A DNA stretch of 56,294 nt, from positions 1 to 56,294 of the forward strand of contig CANPTW010000013.1 of assembly GCA_947577075.1 (NCBI GenBank). The letters are read 5' to 3'. Numbering within the stretch: position 1 is the first letter of the stretch; every line of letters starts with the position of its first letter. Shown here piece by piece: positions 1 to 9,079 of the stretch. This DNA is from an uncultured Oscillibacter sp. Lineage in GTDB: Bacteria; Bacillota; Clostridia; Oscillospirales; Oscillospiraceae. The notes beneath the pieces were generated by a model that saw only the letters and a list, made by a program, of their open reading frames with translations, was not told the DNA's origin and did no database searches. The translations under genes and the position numbers were made by a program.

Positions 1-64
1 GCAATGAACCAGCCATCGCTGGCTGCCATTCCGCCCCGCCCGAAGGGCCGGAAAAACCCCCCCG

Positions 65-1123
65 TCAGGGCCCCCCCATAATCTGCGCCGTCAGGTTCTC
101 CGCGAACCGGGCCAGCCGCTCCTCAATCCCCGGCAGGGCCAGGGCCGCCCCGGCGTCGTTGGCAGTCTCCATCAAAATGGCCCCGGGGGGAAGCCGGAAG
201 CCCTTGTTCATGCAAAGCGACGACACCACCTGGCTGGCCACGATGTCCCCGCCGGAGTAGCCGGAGACTACGACGGCAAAGACCGCCTTGTCCTCGAAGG
301 ACGTGGTCCGGTAGAGGGCCGTCAGGCGGTTTACGGCGGCGGTGAGGTTGGCGGAAAGGGCGTCGTTGTAGTTGGGGCAGAGGAGAACCACCGCGTCCGC
401 CTCCCGGATGGCGGGGAAGACCTCCTGCACCATGACGCCGCCGTAAAAGCAGCCCCCCCGCTCCCCGAAGTGGAGGCAGGTGGTGTAGGCGCACCCGGCG
501 CAGTCCTCCAGGGTCCCGTTCCGAAGGCCGAGCTCCCGGACCTCGCAGCTTCCCTCGATGCGCGCCCGGACCCGGCTCCAGAGATCCAAGGTGTTGGAGG
601 TGGCCCGGCTGGAGGCGTGAAGGGCCAGGACCTTGGGCCGCTGCCGCCGGGGGGGCGTGAAGTTCAACACCCGCTCCGCCAGGTCCCCCACCGCCAGGCG
701 GTAGGCCGCGTCCAGGTCACAGCCCGCGTTTTTCGCCTGGACGGCGAAGTTTTGGAGCCCTCCCACAGCCTCCACCAGGGGGCGGCCCGGGAACGCGCAG
801 CCCGCCAGGTTGGCCGCCAGCACCAGGTCCCGCCCGGCGGCCTTGGTGTACAGCTCCCCGGCCCCGTCGATCACCACGCCCCCCACGCTGCCCCGGAGGC
901 AGCCCGGGCGGTCCCGCAAAAAGGCCAGGAGGCCGCCCAGGCTCACGTTGAACCCGTTCTCCGGCAGGGAGAAGGCGAAGAGAATCCGCCGGTTCCGGAG
1001 GGGCTCGCCGTCCCCCGCAAACCGGAAGGGGACGCCTTCCAGGGCGGCGGCCAGCGTCCGGCCCAGGCGGCCCTCCAAGCAGCCGGGGCGGCCCGCGTGG
1101 AGAATCAGCAGCTCGCGTTCCAT
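65..1123 (-). CDS. Flavodoxin-like NAD(P)H-dependent FMN oxidoreductase
   Basis: This 352-aa protein has a C-terminal flavodoxin/NADPH-dependent FMN reductase-like domain at about residues 163-345. It opens with KVLALHASSRATSNT, the phosphate-binding strand-loop of the family, and a CPNYND segment at 249-254 fits the second FMN loop. Cysteines at 208, 211, 216 and 225 between them resemble the Cys-rich insert of iron-sulfur flavoproteins, but a cluster is not certain. Residues 1-160 also look flavodoxin-like but are divergent. The ATG at 1123 follows GGAGGGG. It is the last gene of a three-gene leftward unit, 12 bp after the dehydrogenase-like gene. It probably transfers electrons from NAD(P)H through FMN; the acceptor is unknown. 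Confidence 0.7.
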   Translation of the reverse strand: MERELLILHAGRPGCLEGRLGRTLAAALEGVPFRFAGDGEPLRNRRILFAFSLPENGFNVSLGGLLAFLRDRPGCLRGSVGGVVIDGAGELYTKAAGRDLVLAANLAGCAFPGRPLVEAVGGLQNFAVQAKNAGCDLDAAYRLAVGDLAERVLNFTPPRRQRPKVLALHASSRATSNTLDLWSRVRARIEGSCEVRELGLRNGTLEDCAGCAYTTCLHFGERGGCFYGGVMVQEVFPAIREADAVVLLCPNYNDALSANLTAAVNRLTALYRTTSFEDKAVFAVVVSGYSGGDIVASQVVSSLCMNKGFRLPPGAILMETANDAGAALALPGIEERLARFAENLTAQIMGGP

Positions 1124-1135
1124 AGGGCCCCTCCT

Positions 1136-2305
1136 TCAGGAAATTTCGCGCAGCGCCCGCTCCGTCTCCCGGAGGCGGGCAAAGAGGGCGTCCGGCAGCT
1201 CCAGCGTCTCCAGCTCCAGGCCATGACGGGGCACAAAGCGGTTCCGGCACCCAAACCACACGCCCCCCAGGGGCGCCGAGGAGCAGTGCCACTCCCCCCG
1301 GAGGGTCAGGAGGAGCTGCAGCGCTCCCGAGGAGATGGCGGGGGCCACGTAGGGCTTGAAGCCCAGGTCCCGGATCCGGAGGTTGGCCTCCAGGGCCAGC
1401 CGGGTCAGCTCCCGGGAGAGGGCATCGTCGTAATGCCGGATGGAGTTGGCGACGACCAGGCCCTGCCCGTGGGGGCCGAAGACCCGGCCCTCGGTGAAAA
1501 AGGAAGCGAAGCGGGGGTCCCGCTTTGCAAAGTAGGCCGCCCGGGCGCTCATCACCCCCAGGCCGAAGCCCTGAACCTGCTCGGGGAGAAGGCCCAGGTG
1601 GTCCAGCTTCCCGTCCGGCCCCAGGTTGGAGGCCCGCCAAACCGCCCGGCACAGGGGGTCCACCGGGTCGCTGAGGACGGCGAAGAGCCCCCGGAAGCCC
1701 GCCGCCCGGGCCTGCCGGGCGAAGGACTCTGCCAGGGGGCGGTTCGCCTCCAGCTGGGCCATGCGCACGTCCTTCACGCCGCTGCCCACGGGGGGGATTG
1801 CCTTGGTGGCGGCGAAAACGAACACGTCGCAGTCGAAGAGCCGCTCCGGAGGAACCGCCTCCACCTCCGGCAGGGCGTCGTACTGCAGGGGGCAGGAGGA
1901 AATCTGGCCCATCTCCATGACCCACCGGGCCACGGCCTTCTCATTGAGGTCGTGGATGCCGATGGCGGAAAGGACGCCGGCGCCCTCCAGCTTCAGGGCG
2001 GTCAGCAAAATGCCTCCCACGTCTCCCACCGCCAGCAGGTGAAGGCGTTTTTTCCCGGGCCTGGGGGCGGCAAATTCCAATGCCCGCTCCCAGCGGGGAT
2101 GGCGGACGTTGACCCCCGTCGCCGCCCCGTGCGGAAGGGCGGCCCGGACCGCCTCCGGCAGGGCCGGGGCCTCCCCCAGCCGCCGGGGGTCCAGCCAGCG
2201 GACGTCCGGGGGCTCCGCCGCCAGCTGCCGCGGGTCCGTGACCCGCCACGCGGCGGGGCCCAGGGCGGGGTCAAACTCCCTTTTGTACAGCAGGGTTTCT
2301 ATCAT
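1136..2305 (-). CDS. Lactate/malate dehydrogenase-like NAD-binding protein
   Basis: This 389-aa protein has a nucleotide-binding fold starting near residue 88 (LHLLAVGDVGGILLTALKL), followed by an acidic strand end (IHDLNEK, 118-123). This is the layout of the lactate/malate dehydrogenase superfamily. A later VLSDPVDPL segment matches the SNPVD-type motif that follows the NAD-binding half in that family. The glycine motif is atypical and the classical active-site Arg/His triad was not identified, so the substrate is unknown and catalysis is not assured. About 85 N-terminal residues precede the fold. It lies 12 bp before the oxidoreductase gene and 15 bp after the 1,597-aa gene, so the three are probably co-transcribed. 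Confidence 0.6.
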   Translation of the reverse strand: MIETLLYKREFDPALGPAAWRVTDPRQLAAEPPDVRWLDPRRLGEAPALPEAVRAALPHGAATGVNVRHPRWERALEFAAPRPGKKRLHLLAVGDVGGILLTALKLEGAGVLSAIGIHDLNEKAVARWVMEMGQISSCPLQYDALPEVEAVPPERLFDCDVFVFAATKAIPPVGSGVKDVRMAQLEANRPLAESFARQARAAGFRGLFAVLSDPVDPLCRAVWRASNLGPDGKLDHLGLLPEQVQGFGLGVMSARAAYFAKRDPRFASFFTEGRVFGPHGQGLVVANSIRHYDDALSRELTRLALEANLRIRDLGFKPYVAPAISSGALQLLLTLRGEWHCSSAPLGGVWFGCRNRFVPRHGLELETLELPDALFARLRETERALREIS

Positions 2306-2320
2306 ACGCAGTGTCTCCTG

Positions 2321-5300
2321 TCATTTCAAAAGCTCCCGTATCCGGTCCAGCTGCCGGAGATCGCTCTCCAGGCACACCGAGGCGGAGAGGTTCGGGTCGT
2401 ACCGCAGGGCCGCCCCCTTGTCCGGCGACAGGGGGAGGATTACCGCCTCGCTGAGCCGGGAGAGGATCAGGTTCCGGGAATAGCGCTCCCGATAGGCCCG
2501 CTCCAGGGCCAGGAGGATCTCCCGGCTGTTCTCAATGCAGGTCCGGGAGAAGCGGAACACCGCCTCCCGGCCGCACTCCCGGTAGAACCGGGGGGACGCG
2601 TAGGGCAGGATCAGGTTCACCGCCGGGGTCAGCCCCGGCACCGAGGGGACCGCCTTGTCCACGGCGTCCCCCCCGATGAAGGGGTACATGGTGGACTCCA
2701 CAAACCAGGCCCGGAGGTCCGGCACGAAATAGACGCTGTCCACCGTCCGGCCCCGGGCGGCCATCAGGTCCCGCCCCCGGCCGGAGAGAAGGCCCACCAC
2801 GCAGCGGTCAATTTCCAGCTCCTCCCGCCGGAAGAGGGGGTCCAGGGCGTTGATCCGGTTCCCGGTGTGGAGCAGGTCGTCCACCAGCATGACGGGGCGG
2901 CGGAAGGAGCGGATGGTCCGGATCTGGCTCTCCAGGGGGGCGTATCCGGGGAAGGGGGCGATGGAGAAGGAACGGAGATCCGGAGCATAGACCTTGTCGG
3001 TGTGAATGGTCTTGGTGACGGTGTTGGGCACGGCGTTTCCCCGGAGAATTTTGCCGAAGGGGACGCACATCTTGCGCCCCAGGACCCGGGGCGTCTGGGG
3101 CTCGGCGGGGACGCCGTTCTCCTCCGTCAGCTTCCGGACCAGGCGGTGATAGATGACCTCGGCGTTGAGGGACAGCACCAGGGACCCCGGGTACAGCCCG
3201 CAGATCGCCTCCTGCAGGCGGAGGTGGGCGCCGCGTATGGCGGAGAGGACCTGCCGGTCCGAGGCGAAGGGCTCCTTCAGCGTGGTGGGGATGTTCTGCA
3301 CCAGCACCGCCGGGGACCGCATGTCCACCAGCAGAAGGGGCCGGGGCGTCCTCAGGTCCTTGCAGCGGACGAAGCCCTGGCGCTCCAGGAGCTCCAGGTC
3401 CTCCTCTCCGGCCTCGGCCCACCAGACGGCATAGCCGCAGTCCTCCTCCGCCGCCCGGGTCAGCACCTCCGTCAGCAGGAGCTGGCGGGCGTCGTAGTTC
3501 CCGCCGGGGGTGCGGACGGCCCAAAGGCCCGTCAGCAGCTGGACCCGCCCCGCCGTCCGGGTGCGGACCCAGTTGGCGGTGTCCTCGCTGCCGAAGGCGT
3601 CGTACAGCTCCCCGGAGTTGATGGTCCGGGCGGTCAGGAAGCCCAGGACCCGGGGCCGGGGCCCCGCGGCCCGGAGGAGGAAGACGCTGTCCCGGGGGTC
3701 CGCCGGGGGCAGGGGGCCCAGGGCCCGGACCAGCTCCTCCCAGAGGGCCCGGTCCGGCCGGTCCTCCCGGGCGAAGTCCAGGAAGCTGGCCCGGACCAGC
3801 TGCTTGTACTGGGGCTCCCGGAGGTAGAGGCTGTTGCGGTAAATCAGGTCCTGCACCGTGGGGTCCACCAGGTTGGACACGTCCCGGCCCAGGTCGATGT
3901 TCTCCCGGATGCGGGTGGAGCTGATGTCCTCCAGGTGGGTGGGCAGCTGGAGCTGGATCACATGGCCGGTGATGCAGCTCAGGTCCGCGTCGATCTCCCG
4001 GCCCTCGGCGTCGCTGGAGCGGCGGAAGACGATGTGGTTCAGGGAGTGGACGGACCCCTCCCTGGGGGCGACCCTATAGGAAGAGGCGTTGGCCACCACG
4101 TCGGAGCCCACCACGAGGTACAGCTCCCGGTCCCGGAACACCTCCCGCAGGCGGATCAGGTCCTCCGGCGTGGCCAGGTTCACCGGGATGTCATGGGGGA
4201 AGAGGTACACGTCGAACTCGTCGGCGACGGACATGCTGACGATCTGCCGCCGGATGAGGGAGGGCTGGGCCTTCTTGGACCAGGAGAACTCGTCCACGGC
4301 CAGATACACCTCCATCCCCAGGTCCCGGATGGCGGTGACGATGCCCTTGTGGGAGAGGGAAAAGGGGTCGAAGGTGCCGGGGAAGAAGGCGGCGGCCTTG
4401 CTGCGCCACTCGAAGACGAAGGGGCCGCTCTCGATCCGGTGGGCCACGGCGAAGCGGTAGATGTGGGACAGGGCGGCGGCGGTGTAGTAGAAGGTCAGCT
4501 CCTGCTCCTCCTGCTCCCCGATGAGGAAGAGGAGCTTTTTGGCCGTCAGGGTGAAGAGGGCCGTCTTCTCCCCATAGCTCAGCTCCCGGGAGGCGAACAG
4601 CCCCTCCCCCAGGACCCGCAGGGCCTCCTGCCGCACGGGCTCCATGCAGGAGGCCAGGCCCTTCAAGAGGAGGCCCGCCATCCGCCTGCGGCGGCGGTCC
4701 AGGGTTTCCTCCCCCTCCCGGAAGCGCTTTCCGTAGACCCGGTAATGCTCCAGCAGGGACCCCACGGTGCTGAGGGCCGCCGCCGCCACCTCAGCGCTGG
4801 AGGAGGAGAGGAAGCGCAGCAGCTCGTCCAGAATCTCGTCCAGCTCCCGGGGCGTGAGCCAGAGAAGGAACTGGCCCAGATAGGGGGGGATATACTGGGA
4901 AATCTGGGACTGCCCCGTCTCCAGGGCCTCGCACAGCTCCACGGCCACCTCGTTCCGCCGGGGCGGGGACAGCTGGGGGGCGATGTCCAGCAGGGCGTTG
5001 CCCGCCAGGCGGCGGACCACCACGTTCTCGCTGACCTTCATGAGGTTGGAAAAATGGGTGGCAATGTGGAAGGCGCCCACGGCCTCCCCCCGGCGGGCCT
5101 GGTCCAGCAGGTATTCCACGCCCACGGCCTTCAGCACCCAGGGGGTGGCCGTCTTCAGGTTATCCAGGAAGACGGCGCTGGCCGCCTCCCCCTGGTCCAG
5201 CAGCTTCCGGTGGCCGGACACGTCCAGCCCCAGGGCGCTCCCCAGGCGGAACTGGAGGTAGAGCAGCGGCGTGCTGGAACGGCAGTCCGCCGCCGCCACG

Positions 5301-7114
5301 GCCCGGGCGACGCCCGCCCGCTCCGGGGAGTCCCCCTCCAGCGCCGGCAGCAGGCAGCGGCAAAGCCGCATGGCCGCGGCCTTCTGGGGGGCCTCGCCGC
5401 TTTCCAGCCACCAGGCGGCGAAGTCCGCCAGCCGCCCCGCGTCCCGGCGGGCGATCCGCTCCATGGGCAGGTTCAGGGCCGTGTTCATCAGGGCGAAGGC
5501 CCCCTCGGCGTCCTCGGCGGCGGGGTCCTGATAGTGGCGGAAGAGGAGCTCGGCAAAGCGGGGGAAGTCCCCGTCCGAGCAGCCGCCCAGCAGGGCGTCC
5601 GCCGCGGTCTTGGCCTGGTAGCGGATCATGCTGATCTGCCGGGGGGTCAGGCGGCGGTCCGGGTGGATGAGCTTTTCCAGGTACTCCGCCCACAGCTCGA
5701 AGGGGCGCTCCTCCTGGGGGCTGGGGGCCGCGTCCCGGGGCAGCTCCTTCTTGTAGCCGGAGAGAAATTTGGAGAGGATCTGCCCCATCAGCCCCGCCGC
5801 CTGGCGGCGGATGTCCCCGTCCGGCTGGAGCAGCAGCTCATAGAGGAACTCCAGGGTCTGTTCCTTCTGCTCCACGGTCCAATAGGTGAAGTACTCCCGG
5901 AAGATGGACACATAGGCCCGGATGCGGGCGGGGTCCTTCTCCCCCCGGGCGGCCTCCAGGGTGCCCACGAACAGGCGCTCCCGGCTCAGGCGGTGCATCA
6001 GGCGGATGTTGTGGTCCACCGCCGTCCGCCGCAGACCCAGGACCACCTCGTCCTCGCTCATGAGGGCGGCGTCCTTCCGGGGCAGGGGCGGCCCGCCGGG
6101 GGTCCTCAGCGTCACATCCACGCCGAAGGTCTGGAGATAGCCCTCGAAATCCTGGAGCTTCACGTAGACGTAGCGGTAGCGCCGCCGCTTGGCCGCGTCC
6201 ACGTCGTCCAGCTTGGAGAGGATGACGTCAAAGGCCTCCGCCAGGGAGAAGAGCTTCGCCGTCTCCCGGCCCTCCCCGTCCCGCTCCTGCTTCACCCGGA
6301 AGTCCGCGTAGACCAGAACCAGGGACTCGGAGGACAGGTTCTCCAGCTCCAGGTCCCAGACGGAGTGGTTGGCGGCAATGCGCCCCAGGGCGTCCAGCCC
6401 CCGCCAGGAAAACCACTGGTCCGTGTAGTAGTAGTGGAGGTAGGGCACCCGCTCCCCGGGGCGGCAGCCGAATTTTCCCAGGTCGTGCCCCGCGGCGGCG
6501 GCGGAGATCAGCCCCAGGTCGATCTTCCCGCCCCCGGCCCGGAAGGCCCGGGAAACCGCCATGGACACATGGTGGACCCCGGCGATGTGCTCGCAGGTGC
6601 GGAAGGGGGTGACCTCCCGCCCCAGGCGGAGGAGCTCGTAGACGTACTCCTCCCGCCAGCGGCGGAGGAACTGGCGGTACTCCTCCGCCAGGTTGCTGGA
6701 CTTCAGCTCCTCCTCGGAGCAGAAGTCGAAGTCCAGCCAGAAGTCAAAGGGCAGGACCCGCCGCTCCGCGTCCAACAGCGTCCGCAGAAACTGGAGGAAG
6801 CACAGCGCCCCGTCCCGCTGGGCGGGGCTGTGGCCCGGGTCCCCCCGGGGGAAGAGGAGGGAGCCCGCCACCTGATAGGCATAGGGGAGCCAGCCCTCCT
6901 CCGGCGGCGGGGCGGCGGCGTCCAGCACGGGGCGGAAGGCCTCCAGCGCCTCCCCGCAGACAATGCGCCGCCGGATGGGCAGCAGGGGCGCCGCCAGGGT
7001 CCGCCAGTCCGCCCCGTCAAAGAGCCGGGCGGCGTCCGCCTGGGGCCGGGCCAGCTTCCGAAAGAACGCCTCCTCCCGGAAAGCGCCGGCCAGATCCAAA
7101 AAGAGCTGTTCCAT
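2321..7114 (-). CDS. Giant HD / HEAT / NadD-like / GNAT-like / PRTase-like fusion protein
   Basis: This 1,597-aa protein combines several apparent domains. An HD phosphohydrolase-like domain lies at about 175-275: His181, the AGHDLGK motif at 208-214, His250 and Asp271. Residues about 390-900 are helical and repetitive with Leu/Ala-rich HEAT/ARM-like units. A NadD/cytidylyltransferase-like domain begins near 911 with FFPGTFDPFSLSHKG, and its partner motif SSTRIREN lies near 1062. A GNAT-like stretch follows at about 1180-1270 (WWAEAGEEDLELLERQGFV). Near 1408 is MLVDDLLHTGNR, which matches the PRPP loop of type I phosphoribosyltransferases. The combination suggests nucleotide or NAD-precursor metabolism, but the real reaction is unknown. 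The ATG at 7114 follows GGAGG. It heads the leftward three-gene unit. Confidence 0.75.
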   Translation of the reverse strand: MEQLFLDLAGAFREEAFFRKLARPQADAARLFDGADWRTLAAPLLPIRRRIVCGEALEAFRPVLDAAAPPPEEGWLPYAYQVAGSLLFPRGDPGHSPAQRDGALCFLQFLRTLLDAERRVLPFDFWLDFDFCSEEELKSSNLAEEYRQFLRRWREEYVYELLRLGREVTPFRTCEHIAGVHHVSMAVSRAFRAGGGKIDLGLISAAAAGHDLGKFGCRPGERVPYLHYYYTDQWFSWRGLDALGRIAANHSVWDLELENLSSESLVLVYADFRVKQERDGEGRETAKLFSLAEAFDVILSKLDDVDAAKRRRYRYVYVKLQDFEGYLQTFGVDVTLRTPGGPPLPRKDAALMSEDEVVLGLRRTAVDHNIRLMHRLSRERLFVGTLEAARGEKDPARIRAYVSIFREYFTYWTVEQKEQTLEFLYELLLQPDGDIRRQAAGLMGQILSKFLSGYKKELPRDAAPSPQEERPFELWAEYLEKLIHPDRRLTPRQISMIRYQAKTAADALLGGCSDGDFPRFAELLFRHYQDPAAEDAEGAFALMNTALNLPMERIARRDAGRLADFAAWWLESGEAPQKAAAMRLCRCLLPALEGDSPERAGVARAVAAADCRSSTPLLYLQFRLGSALGLDVSGHRKLLDQGEAASAVFLDNLKTATPWVLKAVGVEYLLDQARRGEAVGAFHIATHFSNLMKVSENVVVRRLAGNALLDIAPQLSPPRRNEVAVELCEALETGQSQISQYIPPYLGQFLLWLTPRELDEILDELLRFLSSSSAEVAAAALSTVGSLLEHYRVYGKRFREGEETLDRRRRRMAGLLLKGLASCMEPVRQEALRVLGEGLFASRELSYGEKTALFTLTAKKLLFLIGEQEEQELTFYYTAAALSHIYRFAVAHRIESGPFVFEWRSKAAAFFPGTFDPFSLSHKGIVTAIRDLGMEVYLAVDEFSWSKKAQPSLIRRQIVSMSVADEFDVYLFPHDIPVNLATPEDLIRLREVFRDRELYLVVGSDVVANASSYRVAPREGSVHSLNHIVFRRSSDAEGREIDADLSCITGHVIQLQLPTHLEDISSTRIRENIDLGRDVSNLVDPTVQDLIYRNSLYLREPQYKQLVRASFLDFAREDRPDRALWEELVRALGPLPPADPRDSVFLLRAAGPRPRVLGFLTARTINSGELYDAFGSEDTANWVRTRTAGRVQLLTGLWAVRTPGGNYDARQLLLTEVLTRAAEEDCGYAVWWAEAGEEDLELLERQGFVRCKDLRTPRPLLLVDMRSPAVLVQNIPTTLKEPFASDRQVLSAIRGAHLRLQEAICGLYPGSLVLSLNAEVIYHRLVRKLTEENGVPAEPQTPRVLGRKMCVPFGKILRGNAVPNTVTKTIHTDKVYAPDLRSFSIAPFPGYAPLESQIRTIRSFRRPVMLVDDLLHTGNRINALDPLFRREELEIDRCVVGLLSGRGRDLMAARGRTVDSVYFVPDLRAWFVESTMYPFIGGDAVDKAVPSVPGLTPAVNLILPYASPRFYRECGREAVFRFSRTCIENSREILLALERAYRERYSRNLILSRLSEAVILPLSPDKGAALRYDPNLSASVCLESDLRQLDRIRELLK

Positions 7115-7218
7115 GGGTTCCTCCGTTCCGCCCAGGGGGCCGGTGGTTGTTTGATAGGGACAGTATACCGCAGTTAGCCGCCGGGGGGAAGGGGGAAAGC
7201 AAAAAAAGCCGGGTTCGC

Positions 7219-7248
7219 TTGCCCTCCCCCCGCCGCCTGTGGTACAAT
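7219..7248 (+). promoter_or_regulatory. Possible promoter of the DHFR-like gene
   Basis: TTGCCC at 7219-7224 and TACAAT at 7243-7248 are 18 bp apart and lie 30 bp upstream of the start codon. The -35 box is a weak match. Confidence 0.4.
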
Positions 7249-7277
7249 GGCGGGACGGTTGTCAAGGAGGTGCACCG

Positions 7278-7787
7278 ATGAGCGTCTATTTTTACGGCTG
7301 CGTCACCCTGGACGGGTATCTGGCGGCGAAGGACCACGGGCTGGACTGGCTCTATCAGACGGGCTCCGCGGAGGACACGGGCTACGCGGACTTTTACGCC
7401 CGGATGGACGTGACCCTCATGGGCCGCCGGACCTTCCGGGAGGTGGAGAAAACCGGGAACCCGGCGGGGGCTTACCCCACAACGGAGAACTACGTCTTCA
7501 CCCACAGGCCCCTGGACCAGGCGGGCTTCACCGCCGTCTCCGGGGACCCGGCGGAATTTGTGGAGAGCCTGGGCCGGGAGAAAAACATCTGGGTGGTGGG
7601 GGGAAACACCCTCCTGGCCCCGCTGCTGGACCGGGACCTGGTGGACCATCTCATTATCCAGACGGCCCCGGTGCTGCTGGGGGAGGGGATTCCCCTGTTT
7701 ACGCAGAAAGCGGCCCTCCGGCGCTTCCGGCTGGAGGAGGCGCGAAAGTACGGCCCCTTCGCCGAGCTGGTTTACGCCCGGCCGTGA
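7278..7787 (+). CDS. Dihydrofolate reductase / RibD C-terminal family reductase
   Basis: The 169-aa product belongs to the dihydrofolate reductase/RibD C-terminal fold. It starts MSVYFYGCVTLDGYLA, has the MGRRTFREVE strand, and the later WVVGGNTLLAPLL and TAPVLLGEGIPLF segments typical of YyaP/RibD-C proteins. These bind NADPH; the natural substrate of stand-alone members is usually unknown, and this is probably not the housekeeping FolA. The ATG at 7278 has AAGGAGG 8 bp upstream, which favours it over an open-frame extension to 7239. The gene stands alone, divergent from the 1,597-aa gene and convergent with purO, with a shared terminator. Confidence 0.8.
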   Translation: MSVYFYGCVTLDGYLAAKDHGLDWLYQTGSAEDTGYADFYARMDVTLMGRRTFREVEKTGNPAGAYPTTENYVFTHRPLDQAGFTAVSGDPAEFVESLGREKNIWVVGGNTLLAPLLDRDLVDHLIIQTAPVLLGEGIPLFTQKAALRRFRLEEARKYGPFAELVYARP

Positions 7788-7793
7788 GCAGCC

Positions 7794-7822
7794 AAAAGAC
7801 CGCCCTGGGGCGGTCTTTTTTC
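7794..7822. terminator. Bidirectional rho-independent terminator
   Basis: GACCGCC (7798-7804) pairs with GGCGGTC (7809-7815). There are four A residues before the stem and a T tract after it, so it can end transcription of the DHFR-like gene and of purO from the other side. Confidence 0.85.
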
Positions 7823-7826
7823 GCGC

Positions 7827-8531
7827 TCAGTATCGGTTCCGGATCACATCCCGATGACTCCCGTCCGAGAGGTCCGTGAACCGTACGAAGAGGGAAATCT
7901 TATTCTCCGGGTGCAGGGCCCCCCAGACCTGGTCCGCCAGGGCCTCGGGGCTCTCCCAGTCCAGGGCCACCCGCTCCGGGTCCCCGGCGAAGGAGGGCAG
8001 GGGATTCCCGTCCCCCAGGTAGGTGTGGAGAAAGCGGCCCTCCCCGGGAAGGGGCGCGTCGTAGTCGTAGAAATACCGGCAGCAGCAATCCGGGCTGCCC
8101 TCGGCGCTCTTCAAAATGGAGAGCTGGAAGCTGCCGTCGGGGCTCAGCAGGCCGGAAATCCGGGGGGTGTAGTTGGGCGCGTCCGGCTCAAAGGTCCGCT
8201 GCCTAAGCGCCTCGGCGAAGGTGCGGCCCTCCAGCAGGTAATCCCGCACCGTGTCCGTCTGGTCCCCGTTGGTGACGATCAGGTCCCGGCCGGCTTCCCG
8301 CACCGGGTGGTAGATGATGAGGCTGGGGTCCGTCATTTTGGCGGGGTCCGCCGCCTCGGTGCGGATGCCGTCCTCCGTGGGGACGAAACGGCGGTTCCGG
8401 GAGTTTCCGCTCCGGCCCATGATGAAGTACACGGCCACGGCCCGCCCGCCGTCGGCGCTCTTGCCCAGGACGATGCCCCGCCCGGGGTAGGGGTTGCTGT
8501 TCAGCAGGTCCAGAAGATTCAGCTTTTCCAT
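7827..8531 (-). CDS. purO: IMP cyclohydrolase, PurO type
   Basis: This 234-aa protein matches the archaeal-type IMP cyclohydrolase family. It has the N-terminal NPYPGRGIVLGKS motif, the AVYFIMGRSGNSRNRRF motif and a central IIYHPVRE/VTNGDQTD region. The family closes FAICAR to IMP, the last step of purine synthesis, in organisms where the cyclohydrolase is not fused to PurH. It follows the metallopeptidase gene by 24 bp at the tail of the pyr cluster, so it is likely co-transcribed with pyrimidine genes. The ATG at 8531 follows GGAGG. The conserved N-terminal motif makes the family call strong; activity is inferred. Confidence 0.85.
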   Translation of the reverse strand: MEKLNLLDLLNSNPYPGRGIVLGKSADGGRAVAVYFIMGRSGNSRNRRFVPTEDGIRTEAADPAKMTDPSLIIYHPVREAGRDLIVTNGDQTDTVRDYLLEGRTFAEALRQRTFEPDAPNYTPRISGLLSPDGSFQLSILKSAEGSPDCCCRYFYDYDAPLPGEGRFLHTYLGDGNPLPSFAGDPERVALDWESPEALADQVWGALHPENKISLFVRFTDLSDGSHRDVIRNRY

Positions 8532-8555
8532 ATCCGTCCTCCGTAGTAAACATGT

Positions 8556-9077
8556 TCAGTTCATCGCAAGCAGTTTTTTTCGCTCCCGCCAGTCCGGGAG
8601 ATAGTGCTCCAGCAGGGTGTAAAACTTCGGCCCGTGGTTCTTCTCCCGGATGTGGCAGAGCTCGTGAACCACCACCAGCTCCACCGCCGCCTCCGGGCAG
8701 TTCATCAGAAAGCAGGAAAAGCACAGGCTGTCTTTCGCCGAGCAGCTGCCGTAGCGCTTCCGGGCCGCGGTGACTTTAAAGCCGGTGGGGGCCACGCCCA
8801 TTTGTCCGCTCCAGTACGCGATCTTCTCCGGAAGCTCCGCCCGGGCCCGGGCCTTCAGGGCCTCGATCTCCGCGGCGGTGGGGACGGGGGGGCGCCGGGC
8901 GGCCCGCTCCCGCTGGAGCGCCCGGTGCTTTTCGATCCAGGCGGCGTGGGCCGTTACAAAGGCGTCGATCCGCTCCCGGGCACAGCGCAGGGGGGCCCGG
9001 ACCAATACGCGCCCGTCGGGGGTAATCTCCAGGGCCAGGGTCTTCCGCCGGGAGCGGATGAGTTCATAGGGCTCCAT
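8556..9077 (-). CDS. YgjP-like M48-family zinc metallopeptidase
   Basis: The 173-aa protein has a zinc-binding HELCHIREKNH motif near residue 130 (HExxH plus a downstream His), followed by FYTLLEHYLPDWRERK. This is the signature of the YgjP/DUF45 group. The N-terminal half (IRSRRKTLALEITPDGRVLVRAP) is also typical. It is a predicted cytoplasmic metallohydrolase of unclear substrate. The ATG at 9077 lies 2 bp from the pyrI stop, which implies translational coupling. A longer frame to 9194 would run into pyrI and is not favoured. Confidence 0.85.
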   Translation of the reverse strand: MEPYELIRSRRKTLALEITPDGRVLVRAPLRCARERIDAFVTAHAAWIEKHRALQRERAARRPPVPTAAEIEALKARARAELPEKIAYWSGQMGVAPTGFKVTAARKRYGSCSAKDSLCFSCFLMNCPEAAVELVVVHELCHIREKNHGPKFYTLLEHYLPDWRERKKLLAMN

Positions 9078-9079
9078 GG

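Noticed and set aside
470-7177. A 2,235-codon open frame on the plus strand
   Set aside because: It is the antisense shadow of three genes with clear domain motifs on the minus strand. Its product is Pro/Gly/Gln-rich with no recognisable domain, as expected of GC-rich antisense frames.
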